Below, one piece after another: positions 21,026-30,481 of a DNA stretch of 64,000 bases. Position 1 is the first letter of the stretch, and every line of letters begins with the position of its first letter. The DNA lies in the NCBI RefSeq assembly GCF_000805455.1, contig NZ_JSUS01000071.1, positions 496,001 to 560,000 on the forward strand. Direction: 5' to 3'. The stretch comes from Acinetobacter sp. A47. GTDB lineage: Bacteria > Pseudomonadota > Gammaproteobacteria > Pseudomonadales > Moraxellaceae. The position numbers and the translations under genes are program-made. Under the pieces are notes generated by a model. The model was not told where the DNA came from, did no database searches, and saw only the letters and a list, made by a program, of their open reading frames with translations.

Positions 21026-21838
21026 TTAGCTCATTTCAGCCGGCAAACTGAACACATCTTCATTCATCAGATCTACGCCACATTCCAGTGTTTCGATCCA
21101 GTCCAGGAACTGGTTGATCATCTGCGTACCCACAAAAGCAGTCCCATGCTGAGGCACAATCATTTCAAGATCCATCTGCCGCACCATATTGACCCAGAGA
21201 CGGATGACTTTATTGGAACACATATAGCGCTGGTGAAAACCTTTCATTTTTTGGATATGTGCCTCAAAGTCAGTGATTGCCAAGCTGGCATCTTCGACAA
21301 TTGAAGCGCCCATATCGCCTGAAAATAAAATTTTTGCAGTCGGATCATAGAACTGGAAATTGCCAACCGAGTGCAGGAAATGGGCAGGTACAGCCACAAT
21401 TGAAGATTCACCCAGAGGAATGACTTGTCCGGTATCTGATAGCTCAATCAGGCGCTCCTCCCAGTTGCCTTTCATGCGGTCACTCATAAAGGCAGAGTTC
21501 AGGTGCGGTAAAAAGCGTGCCCATAACTTGGAAGCCACCACTTTGGCATCGGTATAGACCAGCCAGCGTGGCATCGAGGTAATAATGTCAGGATCTTGAT
21601 GGGAGGCCATCACATAGTCCAGATTTTTCAGTTTGGTATAACGGTTCAGCTCCATGGTTAATGGCACATAGGTCAGGTCACCGCCCGGGTCCAGAACTGC
21701 GGCCCGATCATGGTCAATAATGAGAAACTGATTGGCCTGAATGCCTTCCCCTTTGACCAGACTGGTAAAACTGATGCATTTATGTGTGCCATTATCAAAC
21801 AATATTTGCGAAGTTGTGCGCTCGAAACTCATAACCAC
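21026..21838 (-). CDS. ODP-type metallo-beta-lactamase-fold protein
   Basis: This 270-aa protein resembles the oxygen-binding di-iron domain (ODP) found in flavodiiron proteins but lacks the flavodoxin part. The metal motif is SHQDPD (H-x-D-x-D) where H-x-E-x-D is usual; later ligands appear as FLHSVGNFQFYD, FSGDMGAS and VPQHGTAF. ATG codons at 21838 and 21832 are both possible; GGGGTGG lies before the first. The substrate is not known. Oxygen or NO binding is an inference from the fold. Confidence 0.75.
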   Translation of the reverse strand: MVMSFERTTSQILFDNGTHKCISFTSLVKGEGIQANQFLIIDHDRAAVLDPGGDLTYVPLTMELNRYTKLKNLDYVMASHQDPDIITSMPRWLVYTDAKVVASKLWARFLPHLNSAFMSDRMKGNWEERLIELSDTGQVIPLGESSIVAVPAHFLHSVGNFQFYDPTAKILFSGDMGASIVEDASLAITDFEAHIQKMKGFHQRYMCSNKVIRLWVNMVRQMDLEMIVPQHGTAFVGTQMINQFLDWIETLECGVDLMNEDVFSLPAEMS

Positions 21839-21944
21839 CCCAGAAAAATTCTTTAAATATGAAATAATTTTAATTCCATAATAAAATAATGGGATTTAAT
21901 GCCCGTTTCAATCAGAGTTTGGGTTTTTATCAATATTTATAAAA

Positions 21945-21971
21945 AAGACCCGTCACTGCTGCACGGGTCTT
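21945..21971 (-). terminator. Terminator of the TMEM165-family gene
   Basis: A 9-bp stem AAGACCCGT/ACGGGTCTT (21945-21953, 21963-21971) precedes a T run on the minus strand, 18 bp past the stop. Confidence 0.85.
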
Positions 21972-21988
21972 GTTACATTCGGGCGCAA

Positions 21989-22564
21989 TTAAAAGAAATA
22001 ATGCTGGACCAGCGTCGATACCCCGACCACCAGAAAAATTGCAGCACCAATTTTATGGATCAGGGAAATCGGTAATTTATCTGCCAGCTTGTCACCAATA
22101 AACACTGCCGGTGCATTGGCAATCATCATGCCGAACGTGGTTCCACACATGACCCAGAACACACTGTCAAAACGTGCCGCCAAAGCCACGGTTGCGATCT
22201 GGGTTTTATCGCCAATTTCTGCCAAGAAAAACAGGATAAACGTTGCACCAAAAACCCCAAATTTCTGCCACTTATTGATGCTTTCACTTTCGTCACCCAA
22301 CTCATCCGGAATCAGCATCCAGATCGCCATGCCGATAAAGCCAAGCGCAAGAATCCACAACAGGATTTCAGGACTCAGTACAGTAGTAATCCATTGCCCC
22401 AAGATCGCAGAAATACCATGATTAATGGTGGTTGCCAGCAGAATGGCAATCAAGATCGGAACAGGTTTACGGAAACGTGCCGCCAGTAATAAGGCCAGTA
22501 ATTGAGTTTTATCGCCCATTTCAGCAAGGGCAACAATTGAAGTAGAGATGAGAAATTCATACAT
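21989..22564 (-). CDS. TMEM165/GDT1-family (UPF0016) manganese exporter
   Basis: This 191-aa inner-membrane protein has six predicted transmembrane helices arranged as two repeats. Each repeat carries the family signature E-x-G-D-K-T: EMGDKTQLLALLLAARF (about residue 15) and EIGDKTQIATVALAARF (about 115). Bacterial members such as MneA export Mn2+. The yybP-ykoY riboswitch just upstream in the same orientation agrees with manganese control. Confidence 0.9.
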   Translation of the reverse strand: MYEFLISTSIVALAEMGDKTQLLALLLAARFRKPVPILIAILLATTINHGISAILGQWITTVLSPEILLWILALGFIGMAIWMLIPDELGDESESINKWQKFGVFGATFILFFLAEIGDKTQIATVALAARFDSVFWVMCGTTFGMMIANAPAVFIGDKLADKLPISLIHKIGAAIFLVVGVSTLVQHYFF

Positions 22565-22577
22565 GGTTGAATGCTCT

Positions 22578-22618
22578 GGCTAGCAAAATATACCGATGAC
22601 CTACCCCTCCCGCTAGCC
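22578..22618 (-). promoter_or_regulatory. Candidate expression platform with inverted repeat
   Basis: GGCTAGC and GCTAGCC (22578-22584 and 22612-22618) flank a purine-rich stretch containing GGGAGGGG. The region lies between the aptamer and the ATG and could form a stem that affects ribosome access. The mechanism is inferred. Confidence 0.4.
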
Positions 22619-22699
22619 AAAATCAAATAGATTGATGCAGAGTGGTAAATCAAAGGTCTTGCCAACAAAAGCACAGCTGAAAAGCTGTTCTTGGTTCTT

Positions 22700-22800
22700 T
22701 GCTATGATGACCATGTTCGGTTGAACAATTATGTTGATCATCACCTCTTTACTTTGCGTAAAGAGCGGCTACTCCCCAATGAAGTCAGGCCATTCTAGCA
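22700..22800 (-). ncRNA. yybP-ykoY manganese riboswitch
   Basis: On the minus strand the sequence reads GGGGAGTAGCCGCTC (22777-22763), a hallmark of the yybP-ykoY aptamer. It continues with a hairpin (CTCTTTAC-GCAA-AGTAAAGAG) and a CAACATAATTG segment. The outer stem closes with TGCTA/TAGCA (22796-22800 and 22700-22704). The family binds Mn2+ and controls TMEM165/UPF0016, mntP and similar genes. The gene below it is TMEM165-like, which strongly supports the call. Confidence 0.87.
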
Positions 22801-22823
22801 AACAATAAAATGCTTTTGAATGC

Positions 22824-23111
22824 TTAAGCCCAAAATTTTTGATAACTCCAGAGCAATAGACGGGCAAGGCCCAGCACAACGGCCAGATAGGCACTCAGGC
22901 CCAGAAAACCGGAGCTGCCCCAGCCCCCTGCTCCACCCCATTGCTGGGCCTGATATTCCATAGCCATCATCACGGTCGCGACCAGTACCTCCAGTCCCAT
23001 GACTGCATACATGACCCAATCCCAAGGGAAATGCAGGACACTTACCCATACGCCCATTAATACAAAAACGCTGAGTAATAAGGGTAGCATCACCCGATAA
23101 ACCACTAACAT
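22824..23111 (-). CDS. Small hypothetical membrane protein
   Basis: This 95-aa protein has three hydrophobic segments (about residues 5-27, 33-50 and 66-90) and no recognised domain. The ATG at 23111 has GGGAG 5 nt upstream; the longer frame begins with TTG at 23129 and is less likely. Trp- and Gly-rich sequence (AQQWGGAGGWGSSG) lies between the second and third segments. No operon partner is apparent. Confidence 0.6.
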   Translation of the reverse strand: MLVVYRVMLPLLLSVFVLMGVWVSVLHFPWDWVMYAVMGLEVLVATVMMAMEYQAQQWGGAGGWGSSGFLGLSAYLAVVLGLARLLLWSYQKFWA

Positions 23112-23207
23112 CCTTGCTCCCTGATCCAAAAAATCGTTATCAATACGAATTTATTTTAGGCAAAAGTATTCTCAAATAAAGCCATATCTTTGTCACCCTA
23201 AAAACAG

Positions 23208-23231
23208 AAAACCCCGCTGATGCGAGGTTTT
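23208..23231 (-). terminator. Terminator of aceE-aceF
   Basis: Hairpin AAAACCCCGC-TGAT-GCGAGGTTTT, with one C-A mismatch, lies just past aceF. Confidence 0.7.
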
Positions 23232-23247
23232 CCAGATTCAAAAACGA

Positions 23248-25197
23248 TTACAGCAATAAGCTACGAATGTCTTTGAGTAACTTGGTCAGTTTATTGGTAA
23301 AGCGTGCTGCATCGGCACCATTAATGACACGATGGTCATAAGACAATGACAATGGCAACATCAAACGCGGATCAAAGTCTTTACCATTCCATACCGGTTG
23401 CATGGTTGCAGGTGAAATACCTAAAATCGCAACTTGTGGCCAGTTCACCAATGGGGTAAATGCGGTTCCACCAATACTGCCTAAGCTGGTAATAGTGAAA
23501 TTGGCACCTTGCAGGTCTTTCGGCGACAATTTGCGGTCACGTGCTTTTTGACTGAGCTCAGCCAGTTCAGTGGCAATTTGCTTAATCGACTTCTGGTCCG
23601 GATTACGCAGTACCGGCACAGTCAAACCATCTGGCGTCGCAACCGCAATACCCATATGGATTTCATTACGCAACAGTACTGACTTCTGATCATCCGCCAA
23701 ATGCCCGGCAAAATAAGGTTCTTCTTTTAGCAGGTGCGCCACAGCCTTGGCAATAAAGGCCAAGATCGTTAAGCTGATCCCCTGCTTTTTGAAGCCGTCC
23801 TTCAGCTCGCCACGCCAGGCTTCAAGCTCGGTAATATCAGCCAAATCAAACTGTGTGACTTGAGGAATGAAATTATTCAATGACAATTGCGGTACAGACA
23901 CTTGCTGTAAACGCGTCATTGCTTTCACTTCACCGCCACCAAAGGCACTAAAGTCTGGCAACTTCGGTAAGCCCGACGCTACTGGCGCTGCTTGCGTAGC
24001 AAGCGCTGACTGAGAGGCGGTTAGACGTGATTTTACATAAGCAAATACATCGTCTTTCATGACACGGCCATGTTCACCGGATGCCTTGACCTGACCCAGA
24101 CTAACACCTAATTCACGTGCCAGTTTACGCACCGCAGGACCTGCATAAACCTTCGCATTTTCAGCTTCTTGTTCTTTGGTCAGCTTTTCTGCTTGCACTG
24201 GTGCACTCGGTACTGCGGTCGCTGCTGGCTGCGGTTTTTCAGCAACTGGCTTCTGCTCTGTTGCTGGCGTTGCAGCTTGTGCTTTTGGTGCTGCTGGTGC
24301 AGCAGCCTGACCACTGACTTCAATCGTTGCCAAAGCTACGCCCTGACGCACTTCCTGATTGGCAGATACATGAATTGCCTTCACAATTCCTGCAACTGAA
24401 CTCGGGACTTCAACTGAAGCCTTATCTGACTCAACCACACATAGGCTTTGCTGGGCTTCGACACGATCCCCCACATTGACCAGAATTTCTGAAACCAGCG
24501 CCTTGTCTACACCCAGATCAGGCACTTCGATTTCAACATTACCCGTCGTGGTATTGCTTGCAGCAGGTGCTTCTGGTTGGGCCGGTGCTGCTTGTGGCTC
24601 TGGTTCGGATGCGGCATGACCAGCTGTCTTGACCTGGATCAGGACCACACCTTCTTTAATGCTATCGCCTTCCTTGATCTGGATGGCTTCCACAATCCCT
24701 GCAACCGAACTCGGGACTTCAACCGTGGCCTTGTCTGACTCCACCACGACAATACTTTGCTCGGCTTCAATTTCTTCACCGACCTTAACCAGAATCTCGG
24801 CAACCAACGCTTTTTCTACGCCAATATCCGGAACTTTAACATCCACAACCTGGCTTGCTGTCGCTGCCGGAGCGACGGCAGCTTGAGCTGGTGATTCAGC
24901 TGCTACCGCTTTGGCTTGTGCTTGCGGCGCTTCCGTCTGCGGTGCTTCTTTCGCAGGTGCTTCGGCAGCAGACTCGGACTCCAGCTCAATCAATGCAACG
25001 CCTTCGGTGACTTCATCACCCTGCTGCACCAGAATACTCTTCACAATGCCGGCTGCCGTGCTTGGTACTTCAACCGTTGCCTTATCGGACTCCAGAACCA
25101 GAAGGCTATCGTCAACCGCGACATGGTCGCCTACTTTAACCAGGACTTCTGCTACCAGAGCCTTATCTACGCCAATATCAGGTGCTTGGATTTGCAT
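23248..25197 (-). CDS. aceF: Dihydrolipoamide acetyltransferase (E2 of pyruvate dehydrogenase)
   Basis: This 649-aa protein transfers the acetyl group to CoA in the pyruvate dehydrogenase complex. Three lipoyl domains (about residues 1-75, 120-195 and 220-295) each have ESDKATVEVPS-type lipoylation sites (the third has ESDKASVEVPS) and are linked by Ala/Pro-rich hinges. A peripheral subunit-binding domain (AGPAVRKLARELGV) precedes the catalytic core ending in LSYDHRVINGADAARF with the catalytic His. It starts 2 bp after aceE ends, so the genes are coupled. Confidence 0.95.
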   Translation of the reverse strand: MQIQAPDIGVDKALVAEVLVKVGDHVAVDDSLLVLESDKATVEVPSTAAGIVKSILVQQGDEVTEGVALIELESESAAEAPAKEAPQTEAPQAQAKAVAAESPAQAAVAPAATASQVVDVKVPDIGVEKALVAEILVKVGEEIEAEQSIVVVESDKATVEVPSSVAGIVEAIQIKEGDSIKEGVVLIQVKTAGHAASEPEPQAAPAQPEAPAASNTTTGNVEIEVPDLGVDKALVSEILVNVGDRVEAQQSLCVVESDKASVEVPSSVAGIVKAIHVSANQEVRQGVALATIEVSGQAAAPAAPKAQAATPATEQKPVAEKPQPAATAVPSAPVQAEKLTKEQEAENAKVYAGPAVRKLARELGVSLGQVKASGEHGRVMKDDVFAYVKSRLTASQSALATQAAPVASGLPKLPDFSAFGGGEVKAMTRLQQVSVPQLSLNNFIPQVTQFDLADITELEAWRGELKDGFKKQGISLTILAFIAKAVAHLLKEEPYFAGHLADDQKSVLLRNEIHMGIAVATPDGLTVPVLRNPDQKSIKQIATELAELSQKARDRKLSPKDLQGANFTITSLGSIGGTAFTPLVNWPQVAILGISPATMQPVWNGKDFDPRLMLPLSLSYDHRVINGADAARFTNKLTKLLKDIRSLLL

Positions 25198-25199
25198 GA

Positions 25200-27917
25200 T
25201 TATTTCCCCTCACCTGCTTGATTTTCATGATATTCAGCAACAGCCTGTACTTGAGGATGTGCTTGAGGTGCCCATGCCACCGGACGGTCAGTATCCAGCT
25301 CAAAAGATGAAATTGCATCTTTCACCAAGCGATTTTCAACTTCACCTTCATCTGCCAGTTTTTTCAAGGTTGCCACCACGATATGTGCGGCATCGACGCC
25401 AAAATAGCTACGTAAGTTGCCACGTGTATCTGAACGGCCATAACCATCTGTACCCAGCGTCACATATGGACGGTTGTCCGGTAGGTAAGCACGGATCTGT
25501 TCACTGTAAATACGCATGTGATCTGTTGCAGATACCACAATACCATCCGTATTGCGTAACTGTTGAGAAACCCAAGACTCTTTCGTAGTATCGCTCAATG
25601 GATGCAGACGGTTATATTCATCGCATGCCATGCCGTCACGTGCAAGCTCGTTAAAGCTGGTCACACTCCAGACATTGGAATGAATCTGGTATTCATCACG
25701 CAGGATCTTGGCAGCCTTGATAACTTCACGCAAGATCACACCGGAACCGAGCAACTGAACGGTTGCCTGTTCATCTTTCTCGAACAGGTACATACCACGT
25801 TTAATGCCTTCTTCAACACCTTCTGGCATGGCTGGATGTTCGTAATTTTCGTTCATTACGGTCAAGTAATAGAACACACGTTCCTGATCCTGATACATGC
25901 GTTTTAAACCGTCATGTACAATCACTGCCAGTTCATAGCCAAAGCATGGGTCATAAGCGACGCAGTTCGGAATCGTACCCGCCAGGATGTGCGAATGACC
26001 GTCCTGATGCTGCAAGCCTTCGCCATTGAGTGTGGTCCGGCCTGCGGTTGCGCCCAACAAAAAACCTTGAGCCTGTGCATCACCTGAGGCCCATGCAATA
26101 TCACCAATACGCTGGAAACCGAACATGGAGTAGTACATGTACATCGGAATCATTGGCAGGTTATTGGTTGAATAACTGGTGCCCAATGCCGACCAGGCAC
26201 TCATTGCACCGGCTTCATTGATCCCTTCCTGTAACATGTGGCCATCTTTGGCCTCACGATAGTTCATCAACTGTTCATTATCTTCCGGCGTATATTGCTG
26301 GCCATGAGCAGCATAAATACCCAATTGACGGAACATGCCTTCCAGACCGAAAGTACGTGCTTCGTCCGGAACGATAGGCACTACATGATCCTTGATGGCT
26401 TTTTCTTTTAGCAATGCCGAAATCAAACGAACCATCAGCATGGTGGTCGATTGTGCCTTGTCACCGCTGCCTTTGAGCACGCCATCAAAAATAGAAAGCT
26501 CAGGAATCGGTAAAGACGCACTGTCTTTACGACGTGCTGGCAAATAGCCTCCCAAGGCCTCACGGCGTGCCTTCATGTATTTCAGCTCAGGCGAGTTTTC
26601 AGCCGGACGATAGAATGGCAACTCTTCAAGCTGCTCATCATTAAACGGCAGGTTAAAGCGATCGCGTACATACTTGAGGGAGTCAAGCTGCATTTTCTTG
26701 ATCTGGTGAGTTTTGTTAACCGCTTCAATTTCATCGGACAAACCATAACCCTTAATGGTTTTTGCCAGAATGACGGTTGGCTGGCCATTGCTCTTGGTGG
26801 CTTCTGCATAAGCTGCATAGACCTTGTACGGATCGTGTCCACCACGGTTCAAGGCATCAATATCTTCATCGCTTAAGTTCTTCACCAGCTCTGCAGCTTC
26901 AGGGTATTTACCGAAGAATTTCTCGCGTGCATACGCACCGCCCTTCACCTGATAACGCTGGTAGTCACCATCTACGGCTTCTTCCATACGTGCTTTTAAG
27001 GCACCGGTCGTGTCTTGTGCCAGCAATGGGTCCCAATGACGGCCCCACACCACCTTGATCACACGCCAGCCTGCGCCACGGAACAATGACTCAAGTTCCT
27101 GAATGATTTTGCCGTTACCACGTACCGGACCATCCAGACGCTGCAGGTTACAGTTCACCACCCAAATCAGGTTATCCAGTTTTTCACGGCCGGCCAGTGA
27201 AATGGCACCCAGACTTTCAGGTTCGTCCATTTCGCCATCACCCAGATAAGCCCAGACTTTACGGTCTTCTTCTTTAATCAGGCCACGATTCATCAGGTAT
27301 TTTTGAATATGGGCCTGATAGATAGACATGATCGGTCCCAGACCCATCGATACAGTCGGGAACTGCCAGTAGTCAGGCATCAGATAAGGATGCGGATAAC
27401 TCGGAAGACCATTACCGCCCACTTCACGGCGGAAATTATTTAATTGATCTTCGGTTAAACGGCCTTCCAGGAATGAACGTGCGTAAATACCAGGAGCACA
27501 GTGACCTTGGTAATAAATCATATCGCCGCCAAAGTTGTCGGAGGCTGCACGGAAAAAATGGTTAAAGCCAACATCGTACAAGGTTGCAGATGATGCGAAA
27601 CTGGCAAGGTGGCCACCCAGATCATCACCGGTTTTATTGGCGCGCAATACCATTGCCAGCGCATTCCAGCGAATCAGGGCACGGATACGGCGTTCCATAT
27701 CCTGATCACCTGGCATTGCAGGTTGCTCTTCAACTGAAATGGTGTTGAGGTAAGGTGTGTTTAAGCGCTGGATTGGCACATGTTTCGCAATTGCCCGTTG
27801 ATAAAGTTTTTCTAGTAAGAAAGCAGCCCGTTCCGTGCCCATGTGTTGTAATACAGAATCAAATGCTTCTTGCCATTCTTGGGTTTCTTGCGCGTCAGAG
27901 TCGCCATAAAACGCCAT
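25200..27917 (-). CDS. aceE: Pyruvate dehydrogenase E1 component
   Basis: This 905-aa thiamine-diphosphate enzyme decarboxylates pyruvate and acetylates the lipoyl groups of E2. The TPP/Mg motif GDGEMDEPES...NCNLQRLDG is present. The length is slightly above the E. coli protein. The frame is open upstream to 27965, but ATG 27917 (MAFYGDSDAQ) has GGTGA 6 nt upstream and is the start. Homodimeric E1 type, as in Gammaproteobacteria. Confidence 0.95.
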   Translation of the reverse strand: MAFYGDSDAQETQEWQEAFDSVLQHMGTERAAFLLEKLYQRAIAKHVPIQRLNTPYLNTISVEEQPAMPGDQDMERRIRALIRWNALAMVLRANKTGDDLGGHLASFASSATLYDVGFNHFFRAASDNFGGDMIYYQGHCAPGIYARSFLEGRLTEDQLNNFRREVGGNGLPSYPHPYLMPDYWQFPTVSMGLGPIMSIYQAHIQKYLMNRGLIKEEDRKVWAYLGDGEMDEPESLGAISLAGREKLDNLIWVVNCNLQRLDGPVRGNGKIIQELESLFRGAGWRVIKVVWGRHWDPLLAQDTTGALKARMEEAVDGDYQRYQVKGGAYAREKFFGKYPEAAELVKNLSDEDIDALNRGGHDPYKVYAAYAEATKSNGQPTVILAKTIKGYGLSDEIEAVNKTHQIKKMQLDSLKYVRDRFNLPFNDEQLEELPFYRPAENSPELKYMKARREALGGYLPARRKDSASLPIPELSIFDGVLKGSGDKAQSTTMLMVRLISALLKEKAIKDHVVPIVPDEARTFGLEGMFRQLGIYAAHGQQYTPEDNEQLMNYREAKDGHMLQEGINEAGAMSAWSALGTSYSTNNLPMIPMYMYYSMFGFQRIGDIAWASGDAQAQGFLLGATAGRTTLNGEGLQHQDGHSHILAGTIPNCVAYDPCFGYELAVIVHDGLKRMYQDQERVFYYLTVMNENYEHPAMPEGVEEGIKRGMYLFEKDEQATVQLLGSGVILREVIKAAKILRDEYQIHSNVWSVTSFNELARDGMACDEYNRLHPLSDTTKESWVSQQLRNTDGIVVSATDHMRIYSEQIRAYLPDNRPYVTLGTDGYGRSDTRGNLRSYFGVDAAHIVVATLKKLADEGEVENRLVKDAISSFELDTDRPVAWAPQAHPQVQAVAEYHENQAGEGK

Positions 27918-28061
27918 ACAATTCACCTTTTCCCTTAAGTTATTTGTCGACCCTATTTTTATCATGTTTTGCTTTATAAGGGGTATTACCCTGGCTGAAT
28001 GGAAAACGCCTTATTATTTTCTGATAAAATAGTCATTGACCGAACTGAAACAAAAAACATA

Positions 28062-28087
28062 AAAAATCGCCAATCAAGGCGATTTTT
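28062..28087 (-). terminator. Terminator of the M23 peptidase gene
   Basis: A perfect 10-bp stem AAAAATCGCC/GGCGATTTTT with loop AATCAA has T tracts in both orientations; it lies past the minus-strand peptidase gene. Confidence 0.8.
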
Positions 28088-28121
28088 CTTAACATTTATA
28101 TACAACTGTCAATAAATTGCC

Positions 28122-28823
28122 TTAAGGCAACATTGCTAAATAAGTTGATGGGTTTTTACGCTGTCCGTCTTTTACGACTTCAAAATGTAAATGCGGCCCG
28201 GTACAACGGCCGGTACAACCGACATTGGCAATATGCTCACCTGCACTTACGCGGTCACCGGCATTTACGATTAAACGCGATGCATGGGCATAACGTGTGA
28301 TATAGCCATTGCCATGATCAATTTCAACATACTGGCCATATCCTGTACCCCAGCCCGATTTTGTGACCACACCCGGACCTGTTGCATAAATTGGCGTGCC
28401 AGAAGGCGCTGCCAGATCTACTCCGGAATGATGCCGGGTTGAGCCTAGCAAGGTACGGTTACCCCAGGAAGAGCTGACCCGCCCTTCTTGCAAAGGATGA
28501 CTGACTAACCAGGAATAGCCTGTATTGGCAGAGAAAGAGGACGCATTGTCCTGAGACGAGATGGCAGAACGGCCATATTTCTTCTCAATGGTCGCATTGT
28601 TCAGTTCAATGGTTTTTTCACGTAATTTAACTGACACATTTGATATGGCCGGCAAATCCATATCAGCAGAATGAGTATAAGAACCTTGGGCCAAGGTTTT
28701 GGATAATTGCTCTAAACGGTCATCCCCAGTGGCCTGACCAATATTCTGATAATCTGCAAAAGCAACCGAAGCAGCTGACGCAGCCAATGAAAATGCGAGT
28801 AAAATACGACGCGTATGATGCAT
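28122..28823 (-). CDS. M23-family (LytM) peptidoglycan endopeptidase
   Basis: This 233-aa secreted protein has signal peptide MHHTRRILLAFSLAASAASVAFA. Its C-terminal M23 domain contains the zinc ligands HHSGVD (H-x3-D) and HLHFEV, so it is likely an active peptidoglycan hydrolase. ATG 28823 has AGAGG 6 nt upstream; the alternative 28865 would give a non-cleavable extension. It is divergent from dciA. An envelope role beside lpxC and ftsZ is plausible. Confidence 0.85.
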   Translation of the reverse strand: MHHTRRILLAFSLAASAASVAFADYQNIGQATGDDRLEQLSKTLAQGSYTHSADMDLPAISNVSVKLREKTIELNNATIEKKYGRSAISSQDNASSFSANTGYSWLVSHPLQEGRVSSSWGNRTLLGSTRHHSGVDLAAPSGTPIYATGPGVVTKSGWGTGYGQYVEIDHGNGYITRYAHASRLIVNAGDRVSAGEHIANVGCTGRCTGPHLHFEVVKDGQRKNPSTYLAMLP

Positions 28824-28928
28824 AAAAAACCTCTTGAAACCGTCCTTCAAACGTTCCTTTATCATCTCTTCCTTGATAACAGCTGAACCAAACGCTTAAG
28901 ATGGACACATCACCTCCGAGGAAGTTCT

Positions 28929-29369
28929 ATGTCTGAACCTAACAACGTTTTTCAACAGAAAGGACAACACATAAAAACTGGAAACTTGACGTTTCTGACA
29001 ACGCAAGTGACCCAATGGAAACAACTTACGAAAATTATTCAACCTTTACTGCCCCAACCGGAGCAATGGCAAGTTGTTTGTTATCAACACGGGGTTTTGA
29101 TCATAACGGGTGAAAATCAGGCCATGATTAGTCAACTCAGCTATTTACAAAGCCACTATGTTGCGCAGTTAGCTCAGCTCGAAGGACTCAAGGAATTACG
29201 AAAAATTCAAGTTCGTTTAAGAAACAAACCTGTTGTCTCTCGTGAACCCTCTCCCCCAACAAAAACACTTACATCAGAGACCCAAGAGCAATTACGCAGC
29301 GCCGCTGAATATGTGAGCGACCCTAAGCTTAGCCAAGCTCTACTACGTTTGGCAAGCAATAAAAAGTAA
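28929..29369 (+). CDS. dciA: DciA-like protein (DUF721), replicative helicase loader
   Basis: This 146-aa protein has the DUF721 domain in the N-terminal half (W-x3-V-x-L-like core QWQVVCYQHGVLIITGENQAMISQLSYLQSHY, then EGLKELRKIQVRL), with a basic C-terminus. DciA replaces DnaC as the DnaB loader in most bacteria. Location beside lpxC is the typical position for DUF721 in Gammaproteobacteria. It is convergent with lpxC and divergent from the M23 peptidase. Confidence 0.8.
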   Translation: MSEPNNVFQQKGQHIKTGNLTFLTTQVTQWKQLTKIIQPLLPQPEQWQVVCYQHGVLIITGENQAMISQLSYLQSHYVAQLAQLEGLKELRKIQVRLRNKPVVSREPSPPTKTLTSETQEQLRSAAEYVSDPKLSQALLRLASNKK

Positions 29370-29467
29370 ACTTCATACATTAGGTAGCAAAGCCTAACAG
29401 TATATTTTGTGACAAAAATCTCAGTTTCAATTGTTATAATATAACATAGCCAATAAAAGACAATGAC

Positions 29468-30370
29468 TTATGTCACACTCACATAAGGAATTGGACAGTC
29501 ATTCTCGTTATTAAATGTTACAATTTCATAGCAGCTTGGATCATTTTGAACATTGCGTAATAGCTGGTTATTCAAGGCGTGGCCCGATTTATAACCGTCA
29601 AACTTGGCAATGATCTGATGACCAAGCAAATATAAGTCACCGACTGCATCCAAAATCTTGTGGCGGACAAACTCGTCTGCAAAGCGCAAGCCTTCTTCGT
29701 TAACCACACCGGTATCGTCAACGCCAATGGCATTGTCCAGACTGGCTCCCAATGCCAGATTATTGGCTTTCAGATAGTCCAGATCTTTCATAAAACCAAA
29801 GGTCCGTGCTTCACTGACCTCGTAAACGAAGGTTTCTGTTGAAAAATCGATGGTGGCAGACTGATATTCCTTGGCAAAGGCAGGATGATCAAAATCAATG
29901 GTAAAATTGAGCTGGAAGCCGGCATGCGGTGAAAAAATGGCTTTCTTGTCATCGATTAAAGCCTCAACCGGCTTTAAAATGCGGATAAACTTCTTGGGTG
30001 CATCTTGTTCGGCCAGTTCACCTTGCATCAGCAAATAGATAAAGGGCCCTGCACTGCCATCCATAATCGGCACTTCAGACGCCGAAACTTCGACGATCAG
30101 GTTATCAATCCCCAAGCCGGCAATTGCACTCATGACATGTTCAATGGTGCCTACCTTGATATCTTCGCGCACCAGATTCGAGCACATGAATGCTTCCTGG
30201 ATTAGCAGGGCATTGGCCGGAATATCTACCGGAGGGTTCAAGTCGATACGGCGAAAGACAATACCTCCATCAATATGGTGTGGAACAAAATTGATCAGCA
30301 CCTTTTGACCACTGTGCAAACCAATCCCGCTCGCTTTCACCACACGTTTGAGAGTACGTTGTTTCAACAT
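29468..30370 (-). CDS. lpxC: UDP-3-O-acyl-N-acetylglucosamine deacetylase
   Basis: This 300-aa zinc deacetylase catalyses the committed step of lipid A synthesis. The opening [17 protein letters not shown], the [14 protein letters not shown] zinc motif, the [19 protein letters not shown] segment with Zn ligands, and C-terminal [10 protein letters not shown] are intact. In A. baumannii, loss of lpxC function gives LOS loss and colistin resistance; nothing here suggests a disruption. Confidence 0.96.
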   Translation of the reverse strand: MLKQRTLKRVVKASGIGLHSGQKVLINFVPHHIDGGIVFRRIDLNPPVDIPANALLIQEAFMCSNLVREDIKVGTIEHVMSAIAGLGIDNLIVEVSASEVPIMDGSAGPFIYLLMQGELAEQDAPKKFIRILKPVEALIDDKKAIFSPHAGFQLNFTIDFDHPAFAKEYQSATIDFSTETFVYEVSEARTFGFMKDLDYLKANNLALGASLDNAIGVDDTGVVNEEGLRFADEFVRHKILDAVGDLYLLGHQIIAKFDGYKSGHALNNQLLRNVQNDPSCYEIVTFNNENDCPIPYVSVT

Positions 30371-30436
30371 GCCATACCAACTTCATTTGCAAAAACCGAT
30401 ATAACTTAGCATATTTTGCCATTTTAAAAAAATAAA

Positions 30437-30462
30437 AAAGGAGGCAATTAATTGCCTCCTTT
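30437..30462 (-). terminator. Terminator of ftsZ
   Basis: Palindromic stem AAAGGAGGCAAT/ATTGCCTCCTTT lies downstream of ftsZ on the minus strand. Confidence 0.85.
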
Positions 30463-30481
30463 CTCTAAATATATGATTTTA

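Noticed and set aside
22824..23129. TTG start at 23129 for the small membrane protein
   Set aside because: ATG 23111 has a much better GGGAG site.
24117..25588. Long plus-strand ORFs inside aceF and aceE
   Set aside because: They are mirror frames of the Ala/Pro/Glu-rich lipoyl domains with no ribosome site and no family match.
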